From Hyphomicrobiales bacterium (GTDB lineage: Bacteria > Pseudomonadota > Alphaproteobacteria > Rhizobiales > Beijerinckiaceae), in contig JAQGKM010000155.1 in NCBI GenBank assembly GCA_028290125.1, positions 1 through 9,956 on the forward strand: a DNA stretch of 9,956 bases. Reading direction: 5' to 3'. Below the pieces are notes generated by a model. The model was not told the origin of the DNA and did no database searches. It saw only the letters and a list, made by a program, of their open reading frames with translations. This document shows, piece by piece, positions 1 to 5,961 of the stretch (positions are counted from its first letter, which is position 1; every line of letters starts with the position of its first letter). The position numbers and the translations under genes are program-made.

Positions 1-429
1 CACGCCGCGCACGGCCGCCCATGTCGCAATCAGCACCGGCCAGGCGCAGGCGTAAGCGACCACCGTGGCTTCCATGCTGACGCCCCAGCCGAACATCAGG
101 AGCGCCAGCGGCATCAGAGCGACGGCCGGGATTGCGCGCAGAGCGTCGAAAGTCGGCCCGGTGACGGCGGCCAGCGACGAGGAAAGGCCGAGCATGGAGC
201 CGAGCAGAATGCCGACGACGGAGCCGATGGCGAGACCCAGCAGCGCGCCCTCGCAGGTTTGCCATGTCGCGATGAGGATCGAGCCGTCCAGCACGGCGCC
301 GAGCCCCGCGCGCAGGATCGCGCTCGGTTGCGACAGGGATTCATAGACGAGCGCGCCCGACAGCGCGGCGAGTTCCCAGACGAGCAGGAAAGCCACCGGA
401 ACAAGCGCGCCTTTCAGGATGCGCTGCAT
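1..429 (-). CDS. ABC transporter permease, SsuC/TauC type (partial, 3' end outside window)
   Basis: Inner-membrane subunit of a nitrate/sulfonate/taurine-class ABC importer. It pairs with the ATPase encoded just upstream (431-1228). The first 143 codons are visible and the frame is still open at the window edge; family members are usually about 250-280 residues. Hydrophobic segments fall at about residues 6-24, 58-82 and 100-140. The stretch around residues 96-116 (ALRAIPAVALMPLALLMFGW) matches the family pattern of aromatic/Arg-AIP followed by a Pro-Leu segment and FGxG. The EAA loop that contacts the ATPase would lie beyond the edge. The ATG at 429-427 is one base after the ATPase stop, so translation is probably coupled. 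The substrate is not readable. A permease is near certain; the specific subfamily is inferred from the partner ATPase and the motif. Confidence 0.9.
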   Translation of the reverse strand, partial: MQRILKGALVPVAFLLVWELAALSGALVYESLSQPSAILRAGLGAVLDGSILIATWQTCEGALLGLAIGSVVGILLGSMLGLSSSLAAVTGPTFDALRAIPAVALMPLALLMFGWGVSMEATVVAYACAWPVLIATWAAVRGV

Positions 430-430
430 C

Positions 431-1228
431 TCAATGATCCTGCAGCAGGCCGAAAAGCCTGTGACGGTGGGCGAGAAACGTCGGGTCCTCACGGGTCGTG
501 AGCTGGTTGCGCGGCCGCGGCAGATCGACGTCGATCGACTCCGCCACCCGTCCGGGGTTGGCGGCGAGCACGATCACGCGGTCGCCGAGGTAGATCGCTT
601 CCTCCAGATCATGCGTGATGAACACGGTCGTCATACGCTGCTCGGCGGCCAGCTCCATCAGTTCGTCCTGAAGGTTCTGGCGCGTGATCGCGTCGAGCGC
701 GCCGAAGGGTTCGTCCATCAGCATGATGCGGGGCTGCTGCGCGAGGCAGCGCGCGATCTGCACACGCTGCTGCATGCCGCCCGACAATTGCGTGGGGAAC
801 TGGTCCGCAGCCTTGGACAGGCCCATCTTGCCCACCAGCTTGCGAACGCGCTCGTCGCGCTCCGCCCGGTCCGGCACGGTCTTTTCCATCGCCAGGGCGA
901 CGTTCCCGGACACCGTTCGCCACGGCAGCAGCGCATTCGTGTAGTCCTGGAACACGATGGCGCGCTCGCGGGCCGGCCCCGCGATGGTCTTGCCTTCGAA
1001 CGCGAGTTCGCCGGAGCTGGGTTTCAGCAGGCCCGCGATGAGCCTCAGCAAAGTGGTCTTTCCGCAGCCCGACGGGCCGACGATGCTGAGGAACTCACCT
1101 TGGCGAATGTCGAAGCTTATGTTGTCCAGGACGAGCCGGTTGGACCCGAAACCGAGGCGCACGTTGCGAATGCTGACCGCAGGAGAGTCTTCGGCGCTGA
1201 CAGCGCTGGTCTGGCGAATTTCGGCCAC
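431..1228 (-). CDS. ABC transporter ATP-binding protein, SsuB/TauB/NrtD type
   Basis: Cytoplasmic ATPase of 265 residues that powers import of a small, usually anionic, substrate. All core motifs are intact: Walker A GPSGCGKTT (51-59), Q-loop Gln94 in FQDYTNALLPWRT, signature LSGGMQQR (148-155), Walker B IMLMDEPFGALD (168-179) and the H-loop His206 in FITHDLEEA. The LLPW after the Q-loop and the short C-terminus are typical of the nitrate/sulfonate/taurine subfamily. The frame is open far upstream to 1540, but homology begins only near residue 17. I chose the GTG at 1228 because AGGGAAG lies 6 nt upstream. The longer version would run into the amidohydrolase gene. It forms a two-gene operon with the permease. 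No periplasmic binding protein gene is next to it in this window. Confidence 0.93.
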   Translation of the reverse strand: MAEIRQTSAVSAEDSPAVSIRNVRLGFGSNRLVLDNISFDIRQGEFLSIVGPSGCGKTTLLRLIAGLLKPSSGELAFEGKTIAGPARERAIVFQDYTNALLPWRTVSGNVALAMEKTVPDRAERDERVRKLVGKMGLSKAADQFPTQLSGGMQQRVQIARCLAQQPRIMLMDEPFGALDAITRQNLQDELMELAAEQRMTTVFITHDLEEAIYLGDRVIVLAANPGRVAESIDVDLPRPRNQLTTREDPTFLAHRHRLFGLLQDH

Positions 1229-1234
1229 GCGTTT

Positions 1235-1241
1235 CTTCCCT
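1235..1241 (-). promoter_or_regulatory. Shine-Dalgarno supporting GTG start of the ATPase
   Basis: Read on the minus strand this is AGGGAAG, ending 6 nt before the GTG at 1228-1226. It decides the start: the in-frame ATG codons further upstream have no comparable site, and the ABC homology begins shortly after this GTG. Confidence 0.6.
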
Positions 1242-1352
1242 GATGGCCGGTGCTGTTTTTCACAATTTTCGGCCGGATGACTTAGGCCATCTCTGAACAC
1301 GGTCAACATTCCTTGAGACGGGGGTCGAGTCAAGCCATGCCGTAACGCTCCG

Positions 1353-1369
1353 CGCCTGCCTCGCAGGCG
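1353..1369 (-). terminator. Short GC-rich hairpin after the amidohydrolase gene
   Basis: A perfect 7-bp stem CGCCTGC/GCAGGCG with a 3-nt loop CTC, about 60 nt past the amidohydrolase stop on the minus strand. It is not followed by a U-run in the direction of transcription. It is therefore not a canonical intrinsic terminator. It could be a weak terminator, a 3'-end stabilising structure, or chance in GC-rich DNA. Confidence 0.3.
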
Positions 1370-1428
1370 AAACTCCAAGTCGAGCGAGCCGGTGGTGCGG
1401 ATGCGCCGTTGCGGCTGCCTTTTCTCGA

Positions 1429-2466
1429 TCAAACAAGTGTTGGAAACAGTCGTCGCGCATTGCCGCGCCAGATCGCGTCCTGCGCCGCGGCGTCGAAATC
1501 GCCTGCAGCCATTCCGGCGCGCACCGACTTCGCGCTCCAAAACGGAAAATCAGTGCCGAACACGATCTGGCGCGCGTCGACCATCTTGGTCAGGGCGGCC
1601 AGTTGCATCGGGCTCGTTCCCTGCGCGAGGTCGTAATGCAGCTTGCGCAGCTCGTGCATCGCGCCGTTCGGAATGCGGCTCTGCAAACGTGGTTGCGACT
1701 GGATGATATTGGTCATGCGTTCCGCAAGCATGGGCAGCGCGCCGCCGGCATGCGAGAAGATCCAGTTGATATCGGGATATTTCGCAAGCGCGCCGCTGAA
1801 CAGCAGGCTCACGATCGTGCGCGTCGTGTCGAGCGGGAATTCGATCACGGAGGGCGACACGTCGGGTATGGCGGCGCCGCAGCACGCGCTTGCGTTCGGA
1901 TGCACGTAGACCGTCGCCTTGCGCCGCGCGAGCTCTTCCAGCACCGGCGTGAAGGCGGCGTCGCCAAGCCATCTGTCGTCGTAGTTCGTCATGAAGCCAA
2001 AGCCGTCGAGCTTCAATGTATCCAGGGTGTAGCGAATTTCCTCGAGGCTTCCGTCGGTGTCGGGAAGCGGCAGGGAGGCGAGGCCGCCGAAGCGTCCGGG
2101 CCGATCGCGTTTGAGATCCGCCATATATTCGTTGCAGACGCGCGCAAGCTTGCGCGCCTTCGCCGCATCGCCGAACCAGATGCCGGGGTTGGTGATCGAG
2201 ACCATGCTGGTGGCGACGCCGTTCTGGTCCATGTCGTCGAGCGATTTCTGCACGCTCCAGCCGGTCACAACGGACGTGTTGCGGTTGGTGGCGGCAATCT
2301 GGTCGCGCGCGCCCTCAAGCCACGCGGGCGGGCAAACGTGATGATGGACATCGATGACGCCGTCGCTTTCAGCCGCAACACAGCGAGGAGCGGCCGCAGC
2401 TGCCGCCGCGCAGCACGCATATTTCATGAACATGCGCCGTGACGGGCGCTCGTCAGTCGCGGTCAT
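1429..2466 (-). CDS. Tat-signal amidohydrolase (Amidohydrolase_2 / ACMSD-like family)
   Basis: Metal-dependent TIM-barrel hydrolase or decarboxylase of 345 residues, in the family that includes ACMSD and gamma-resorcylate decarboxylase. Predicted ligands and catalytic residues: H41 and H43 (DVHHHV), H189 (YVHPN), H239 (FSHAGG) and D306 (GTDFPF). The N-terminus carries a twin-arginine motif S9-R10-R11-M-F-M-K15, then an Ala-rich hydrophobic stretch and a likely cleavage site near AA33, so the enzyme is probably exported folded to the periplasm. That is unusual, since most relatives are cytosolic. A strong GGGAGGAG (2472-2479) 5 nt upstream fixes the ATG. It is divergent from the ring-cleavage dioxygenase, sharing a control region with a candidate LysR site. 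The family includes C-N and C-O hydrolases, lactonases and aromatic decarboxylases; which applies here cannot be told from sequence. Confidence 0.9.
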   Translation of the reverse strand: MTATDERPSRRMFMKYACCAAAAAAAPRCVAAESDGVIDVHHHVCPPAWLEGARDQIAATNRNTSVVTGWSVQKSLDDMDQNGVATSMVSITNPGIWFGDAAKARKLARVCNEYMADLKRDRPGRFGGLASLPLPDTDGSLEEIRYTLDTLKLDGFGFMTNYDDRWLGDAAFTPVLEELARRKATVYVHPNASACCGAAIPDVSPSVIEFPLDTTRTIVSLLFSGALAKYPDINWIFSHAGGALPMLAERMTNIIQSQPRLQSRIPNGAMHELRKLHYDLAQGTSPMQLAALTKMVDARQIVFGTDFPFWSAKSVRAGMAAGDFDAAAQDAIWRGNARRLFPTLV

Positions 2467-2526
2467 TCAGGCTCCTCCCATTTCGATATCATGTCGATCG
2501 AACGCCGGAAGGGCAATGCCCCCACT

Positions 2527-2544
2527 TATAGCCATTCTGCTATT
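2527..2544. promoter_or_regulatory. Candidate LysR operator, site 1 (TATAGC-N6-GCTATT)
   Basis: An inverted repeat TATAGC-cattct-GCTATT with 5 of 6 arm pairs matching, between the divergent amidohydrolase and dioxygenase genes. It shares the 8-mer CTTATAGC and the 6-nt spacing with the site in front of the LysR gene (8938-8955). It sits about 60 bp from the amidohydrolase start and about 88 bp from the dioxygenase start, where an activator of the plus-strand gene could act. Binding is inferred, not shown. Confidence 0.6.
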
Positions 2545-2621
2545 TGGAGGCAGCCAGTGACCCGATTGCATGTTTCGGAAAAGCCGTCACGCTCTGACGC
2601 CGTTTGAACCATGGAAGACCC

Positions 2622-2626
2622 GAGGA
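2622..2626 (+). promoter_or_regulatory. Shine-Dalgarno deciding the dioxygenase start
   Basis: GAGGA ends 6 nt before the ATG at 2633. The in-frame ATG at 2570 would add 21 residues without homology, has no ribosome site, and lies close to the candidate operator. The 2633 start is therefore preferred. Confidence 0.65.
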
Positions 2627-2632
2627 CATCCC

Positions 2633-3499
2633 ATGCGCGACTTCAATGAGAAGACAATTACTGACGCTGTGATCCAGCGCTTCATTGGCGCCGGGGATCC
2701 TCGCGTGAAGCAGGTTTGCGAGTCGCTCGTGCGCCATGTGCACGACTTCGTCCGCGACGTGCGCCCCTCCTATGAAGAGTGGGAATATGCGATCGATTTC
2801 CTGACGCGCACCGGCCAGATCTCCGGTCCGGCCCGGCAGGAGTTCATCCTGCTCTCGGATACGCTCGGCGTCTCGATGCTGGTCGATGCGATCAACAACC
2901 CCGTCGACGGCAAGGTGACGCAATCCACCGTGCTTGGACCGTGGTTCGTCGACGACGCACCTGTGTTCGAACTGGGCGCGGACATTTCAGGCGCGATGCG
3001 CGGCGAGCCGGCTTTCGTGTCCGGCAAGATCGAATCCGAAGACGGGTCGCCGCTGGCTGGCGCGAGCGTCGATGTCTGGCACTCCGACGACGATGGTTTC
3101 TATGACGTTCAGCAGCTCGACAAGCTCGGCGGAGCCGCCGGGCGTGGCCGCTTCACGACTGACAACGAGGGCCGCTACTGGTTCTGGACCATCAAGCCGA
3201 CGCGCTATCCAGTGCCGACCGACGGCCCGGTCGGCGAAATGCTTCATGGGCAGGGCAGGCACCCATGGCGCCCCGCCCATTTGCACTTCCTCATCCGCGC
3301 GCCGGGCCATCGCAAGCTCGTCACGCATATTTTCGACAGCACCGATCCCTATCTCGACTCCGACGCGGTGTTCGGCGTCAAGGATGAACTCGTGCGCGAT
3401 TTTGCGGAACATCCGGCCGGCGTCGCCCCGGACGGATCGCGACGCGAGGCGCCGTTCGCGACAATCGCGTTCGACTTCGTGGTCGCCAAGCAGGGCTGA
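2633..3499 (+). CDS. Intradiol ring-cleavage dioxygenase, hydroxyquinol 1,2-dioxygenase type
   Basis: Non-heme Fe(III) enzyme of 288 residues that would open a catechol-type ring between its two adjacent hydroxyls; hydroxyquinol would give maleylacetate. The N-terminal helical linker domain spans about residues 5-90 and the catalytic beta-sandwich about 100-285. The four iron ligands are visible with family spacing: Y157 (GFYDVQ), Y192 (RYPVP), H216 and H218 (RPAHLHF). The substrate-contacting Arg is R213. The C-terminal segment THIFDSTDPYLDSDAVFGVK (231-250) resembles hydroxyquinol and chlorocatechol enzymes more than plain catechol enzymes. The exact substrate remains an inference. It is divergent from the amidohydrolase and ends one base before the stop of the convergent PrpD-family gene. 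No maleylacetate reductase gene is in view. Confidence 0.92.
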   Translation: MRDFNEKTITDAVIQRFIGAGDPRVKQVCESLVRHVHDFVRDVRPSYEEWEYAIDFLTRTGQISGPARQEFILLSDTLGVSMLVDAINNPVDGKVTQSTVLGPWFVDDAPVFELGADISGAMRGEPAFVSGKIESEDGSPLAGASVDVWHSDDDGFYDVQQLDKLGGAAGRGRFTTDNEGRYWFWTIKPTRYPVPTDGPVGEMLHGQGRHPWRPAHLHFLIRAPGHRKLVTHIFDSTDPYLDSDAVFGVKDELVRDFAEHPAGVAPDGSRREAPFATIAFDFVVAKQG

Positions 3500-3500
3500 G

Positions 3501-4814
3501 TCAGCCGTCGATGAACAGGCCGGCCATCGACATCGCTGCGTCATCGCGTGCGAACATGTCGTGGCCGGCGTGGAGGATCGTATCCGCGCGCGCCTCCTGC
3601 TCGAACCAAGCCAGCGCCTTGCGGGCCTTGTGCAGAAGGTCTTCGTCATTCATCCGGTTCTCGGGAGAGCCGAGCGCATGGCGCACGGTCTTGCGCAACG
3701 TATTTCCGTCAGCGACGATTTCGACTTCCGCAGCCCACACGCTCGGGAAATCCCGGTCGAGTTCGGGATCGCCGACGACGTCCACGCGGGCCGCGAGGGC
3801 TGCGAAACGCGGGTCCGCCAGCACATTTCGTCGCTCGACGTCATAGAGATCGTCCGGCGCCAGCGCGGCGGTTGCGACCTGCGCGCCCGCGCTCACGAAA
3901 GCCGTGCCGCGCGCGCTCGGATTCAGCGTCTGGCTGATCATGCCCTTGTGCGAGGTCGGCACGCGCAGGATCGCTTTCTGGATTGTCGAGGGATCGAGGC
4001 CCTCGCGCACGAGCGCGCGCATGGCCTCCGTCAGGCCAAGGACCTGACGCGCCGTGGCGTAGGGTTTGAGCGACAATTCAGGAAAGACGCTGCCGGCGCC
4101 AAGATCGTCGAGCAGCAGCGCGGAGGTGAATTCGAGCCCCAGCGTGACGCCGATCCATTCGCCGTCCGGCGGCGTGTCGACGCTGTGGAATCCCGCGCGC
4201 GCGGCCAGCGCCATGCGCACGCCGGTCGCGACTGCGTCGGCGAAAACGATCCATCGGCCGGACGGCTCCTGCACGAAGCGCCCGCTGCGGCCGGCTCCGG
4301 TCATGATGGCGAGCGACAGCGCCCGTTCTGTCTGGTCGCGCCCGAGACCGAGCGTTCGGCACGCTGTGGCGCAAGCGGCGAGCGTGGCGGCGCACCGCGT
4401 GGGCCAGAAGCCCTTGAACAGGGCGCGCGCGCCATCCATGGCCTTGCCGAAGCGCACCAGGATCTCGACGCCGACATAGATGGCATTTTCCAGCTCGCGC
4501 GGATCCCGCGCGCCTTCCGCATAGAGGCCAAAGGCGACCGGAACGACGACGGACGAGGGTGTCGTGTTCGAGCCCGTGTGGATGTCGTCCATTTCCGTCA
4601 TGCGCACGAGACCGGCGATGCCGCCCATGTTTTCCGCAACCGAGCCGGGGCCGAACACCTGCCGGAGATGGCGGCCTTCAGCGGTCTGGCCGCCGAGCGC
4701 CCGGGCGATGGCGGTGTCCATCGCGTGCCGGCGCAGGATGTCGCGGTCGAGCCCGGGCAACTCTGCCGCGTTCGCCTGCGTCACGAATTCGGCGAGGTCA
4801 CCGATCAGGCTCAT
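3501..4814 (-). CDS. MmgE/PrpD family protein
   Basis: All-helical plus lid-domain fold of 437 residues, close to the family's usual 440-480. The family holds 2-methylcitrate dehydratase, cis-aconitate decarboxylase and iminodisuccinate epimerase, which act on small di- and tricarboxylates. Visible family landmarks: Asp76, Asp77 and His79 in MDDIHTGSNTTPSS; the segment FKGFWPTRCAATLAA (133-147), corresponding to the conserved GFHPTG region; and Lys250 in LSLKPYATARQ. In the second landmark a Trp (137) stands where most members have a catalytic His. The reaction may therefore differ from dehydration or decarboxylation. I chose the ATG at 4814 over the in-frame ATG at 4874 because homology starts there and GAGAGA lies 5 nt upstream. 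It is divergent from the decarboxylase-like operon and may process the ring-cleavage product or a side chain. Confidence 0.88.
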   Translation of the reverse strand: MSLIGDLAEFVTQANAAELPGLDRDILRRHAMDTAIARALGGQTAEGRHLRQVFGPGSVAENMGGIAGLVRMTEMDDIHTGSNTTPSSVVVPVAFGLYAEGARDPRELENAIYVGVEILVRFGKAMDGARALFKGFWPTRCAATLAACATACRTLGLGRDQTERALSLAIMTGAGRSGRFVQEPSGRWIVFADAVATGVRMALAARAGFHSVDTPPDGEWIGVTLGLEFTSALLLDDLGAGSVFPELSLKPYATARQVLGLTEAMRALVREGLDPSTIQKAILRVPTSHKGMISQTLNPSARGTAFVSAGAQVATAALAPDDLYDVERRNVLADPRFAALAARVDVVGDPELDRDFPSVWAAEVEIVADGNTLRKTVRHALGSPENRMNDEDLLHKARKALAWFEQEARADTILHAGHDMFARDDAAMSMAGLFIDG

Positions 4815-4894
4815 GGGGTCTCTCTTTGCTGCACTCGACGCGCGCAGAGTGAGGCGCGGAAGAGGGCGGATCAACAGGCTTCAGCCTTCAGGAT

Positions 4895-4912
4895 CATAGG
4901 TGATTGGCTACA
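4895..4912. promoter_or_regulatory. Candidate LysR operator, site 2 (CATAGG-N6-GCTACA)
   Basis: CATAGG-tgattg-GCTACA keeps ATAG-N8-CTA and matches 9 of the 12 arm positions of the best site at 8938-8955. The 6-nt spacer is the same and closely similar (tgattG versus tcatcG). It sits about 80 bp from the PrpD-family start and about 94 bp from the start at 5007. It is the most degenerate of the three copies; the call rests on shared spacing and equivalent position. Confidence 0.45.
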
Positions 4913-4948
4913 AGCCCTCGTGCAGAAAGTGCGCTAGCCTGTCGGCGA

Positions 4949-4962
4949 CGAAGCCGGCTTCG
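4949..4962. promoter_or_regulatory. 14-bp perfect palindrome before the decarboxylase-like gene
   Basis: CGAAGCCGGCTTCG is fully self-complementary and centred about 51 bp before the ATG at 5007. It may be an operator for a dimeric regulator or a 5' leader structure. GC-rich palindromes of this length do occur by chance, so function is uncertain. A smaller repeat AGGCT-tc-AGCCT lies at 4876-4887. Confidence 0.3.
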
Positions 4963-4994
4963 CTGCGCGCGGGCCAAGGATTTCGCGAAAGATC

Positions 4995-5004
4995 GAGGGG
5001 AGGA
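4995..5004 (+). promoter_or_regulatory. Very strong Shine-Dalgarno of the 5007 operon
   Basis: GAGGGGAGGA lies immediately before the ATG at 5007, with only 2 nt between. It is one of the strongest ribosome sites in the window and suggests high translation of the first gene of the operon. Confidence 0.6.
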
Positions 5005-5006
5005 CC

Positions 5007-5954
5007 ATGGCCGATCTCAAACTCACGCTCGCCTGCGGCGACTATGAGCTCACGCGTCCCTTGACCGAAGGCCACATCAAGGCCGAGGGCATCACCTTCG
5101 TGCCCGACACGCGGTATGGCGCCAAGGAGCGTCACTGGGCGATGGCCAAGCACAATGCCTACGACATCTGCGAATTCAACGCGCCCGCTTACATCATGGC
5201 GCGCGATCGCGGCTTCAACTGGACCGCACTACCGGTCTTTGCGCATCGCCGTTTTCGGCATGGCTTCATTTTCGTCAATCCGAAAAGCGGGATCCGCGAG
5301 CCCAGGGACCTGATCGGCAAAAGGGTCGGGGGCACGAACTTCCAGCCGGCCGGCAATGTGTTCATGCGCGGGGTGCTGGAGGAGGAGTACGGCGTTCCGC
5401 ACGACTCGATCCATTGGTTCACCGAACGCGGCGAAGACATCGACTTTGAACCGCATCCGGGACTGAAGATCACGCGCATACGCGACGACCAGACGCTCGA
5501 CCAGATGCTGCTGGACGGCGAACTCGACGCGCGGCTCGAACCCGAATATCCCGCGCCCTTCCTGAACGGCGATCCACGCTGCGTGCCGCTGTTTCCGGAT
5601 GTGAAAGAGGTCGAGACCGATTACTTCAAGCGGACCGGCATCTTTCCGATCATGCATGTCACCGTCGTCCGGCAAGAGATCGTCGACGAGCATCCCTGGG
5701 TGGTGCAGAGCCTGATGAACGCGTTCGTCAAGGCGAAGAGCATCGCGATGAAGCGGGTCGAGAATCCGCGCGTCAATCCGCTCGCCTTTTGGGCCCATGC
5801 CTGGTTCGAGCAGCAACGCCTGATGGGCCCTGACCCCTGGAAATACGGGCTTGGCGAAGAAAACCGCAAGGCGTTCGAGAAAACCATCGACTACACGCAC
5901 ATGCAGGGCCTGATCAGCCGGCGCTGGTCGGTCGACGAACTCTTTTCGGTCTGA
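5007..5954 (+). CDS. 4,5-dihydroxyphthalate decarboxylase-like protein (periplasmic-binding-protein fold)
   Basis: A 315-residue protein resembling the 4,5-dihydroxyphthalate decarboxylase family, which shares the two-lobed fold of NMT1/SsuA-type binding proteins but acts in the cytoplasm. The N-terminus LKLTLACGDYELTRPL (4-19), the central AYDICEFNAPAYI (51-63) and the C-terminal DPWKYGLGEENRKAFE (276-291) plus DELFSV follow that family's layout. There is no signal peptide or lipobox, which argues against a role as the missing binding protein of the ABC importer. A reasonable role is decarboxylation of an ortho-hydroxylated aromatic acid before ring cleavage by the dioxygenase at 2633-3499; this is inference. 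It is the first gene of a three-gene operon with a 7-bp gap to the next gene. Family members are often annotated simply as ABC substrate-binding proteins, so the catalytic role is not certain. Confidence 0.78.
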   Translation: MADLKLTLACGDYELTRPLTEGHIKAEGITFVPDTRYGAKERHWAMAKHNAYDICEFNAPAYIMARDRGFNWTALPVFAHRRFRHGFIFVNPKSGIREPRDLIGKRVGGTNFQPAGNVFMRGVLEEEYGVPHDSIHWFTERGEDIDFEPHPGLKITRIRDDQTLDQMLLDGELDARLEPEYPAPFLNGDPRCVPLFPDVKEVETDYFKRTGIFPIMHVTVVRQEIVDEHPWVVQSLMNAFVKAKSIAMKRVENPRVNPLAFWAHAWFEQQRLMGPDPWKYGLGEENRKAFEKTIDYTHMQGLISRRWSVDELFSV

Positions 5955-5961
5955 GCAAGAC

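Larger units (their letters stand above)
1229..1428. other. 200-bp non-coding gap between amidohydrolase and ABC genes
   Basis: No convincing gene is present. Because both flanking genes are on the minus strand, this gap must hold the end of the amidohydrolase transcript and, if the ABC genes are separately expressed, their promoter. A possible minus-strand -35 hexamer TTGACC (1301-1306) has a poor -10 match (TAAGTC, 1279-1284) at 16 nt spacing, so the promoter call is weak. A perfect short hairpin lies at 1353-1369. The ATAG-N8-CTA repeat found in the other three intergenic regions was not seen here. Confidence 0.5.

Noticed and set aside
1353..1369. Strong intrinsic terminator after the amidohydrolase
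   Set aside because: The stem is perfect but short and there is no U-run after it, so only a low-confidence hairpin is reported.
1229..1540. Upstream extension of the ATPase by 104 residues
   Set aside because: The extension has no ABC homology, overlaps the amidohydrolase gene and lacks a ribosome site; the GTG at 1228 has one.
1603..2442. A 279-codon plus-strand frame antisense to the amidohydrolase
   Set aside because: The minus-strand protein has a signal peptide, complete metal site and strong ribosome site; the antisense product shows no recognisable feature.
2934..4937. A 667-codon open frame on the plus strand covering the end of the dioxygenase and all of the PrpD-family gene
   Set aside because: It overlaps two well-supported genes in another frame or strand, its product is low-complexity and Arg/Ala-rich with no family motif, and long antisense frames are expected in GC-rich DNA.
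5007..5954. The decarboxylase-like protein as the missing periplasmic binding protein of the ABC importer
   Set aside because: It has no signal peptide or lipobox, lies 4 kb away on the opposite strand, and resembles the cytoplasmic dihydroxyphthalate decarboxylase family.
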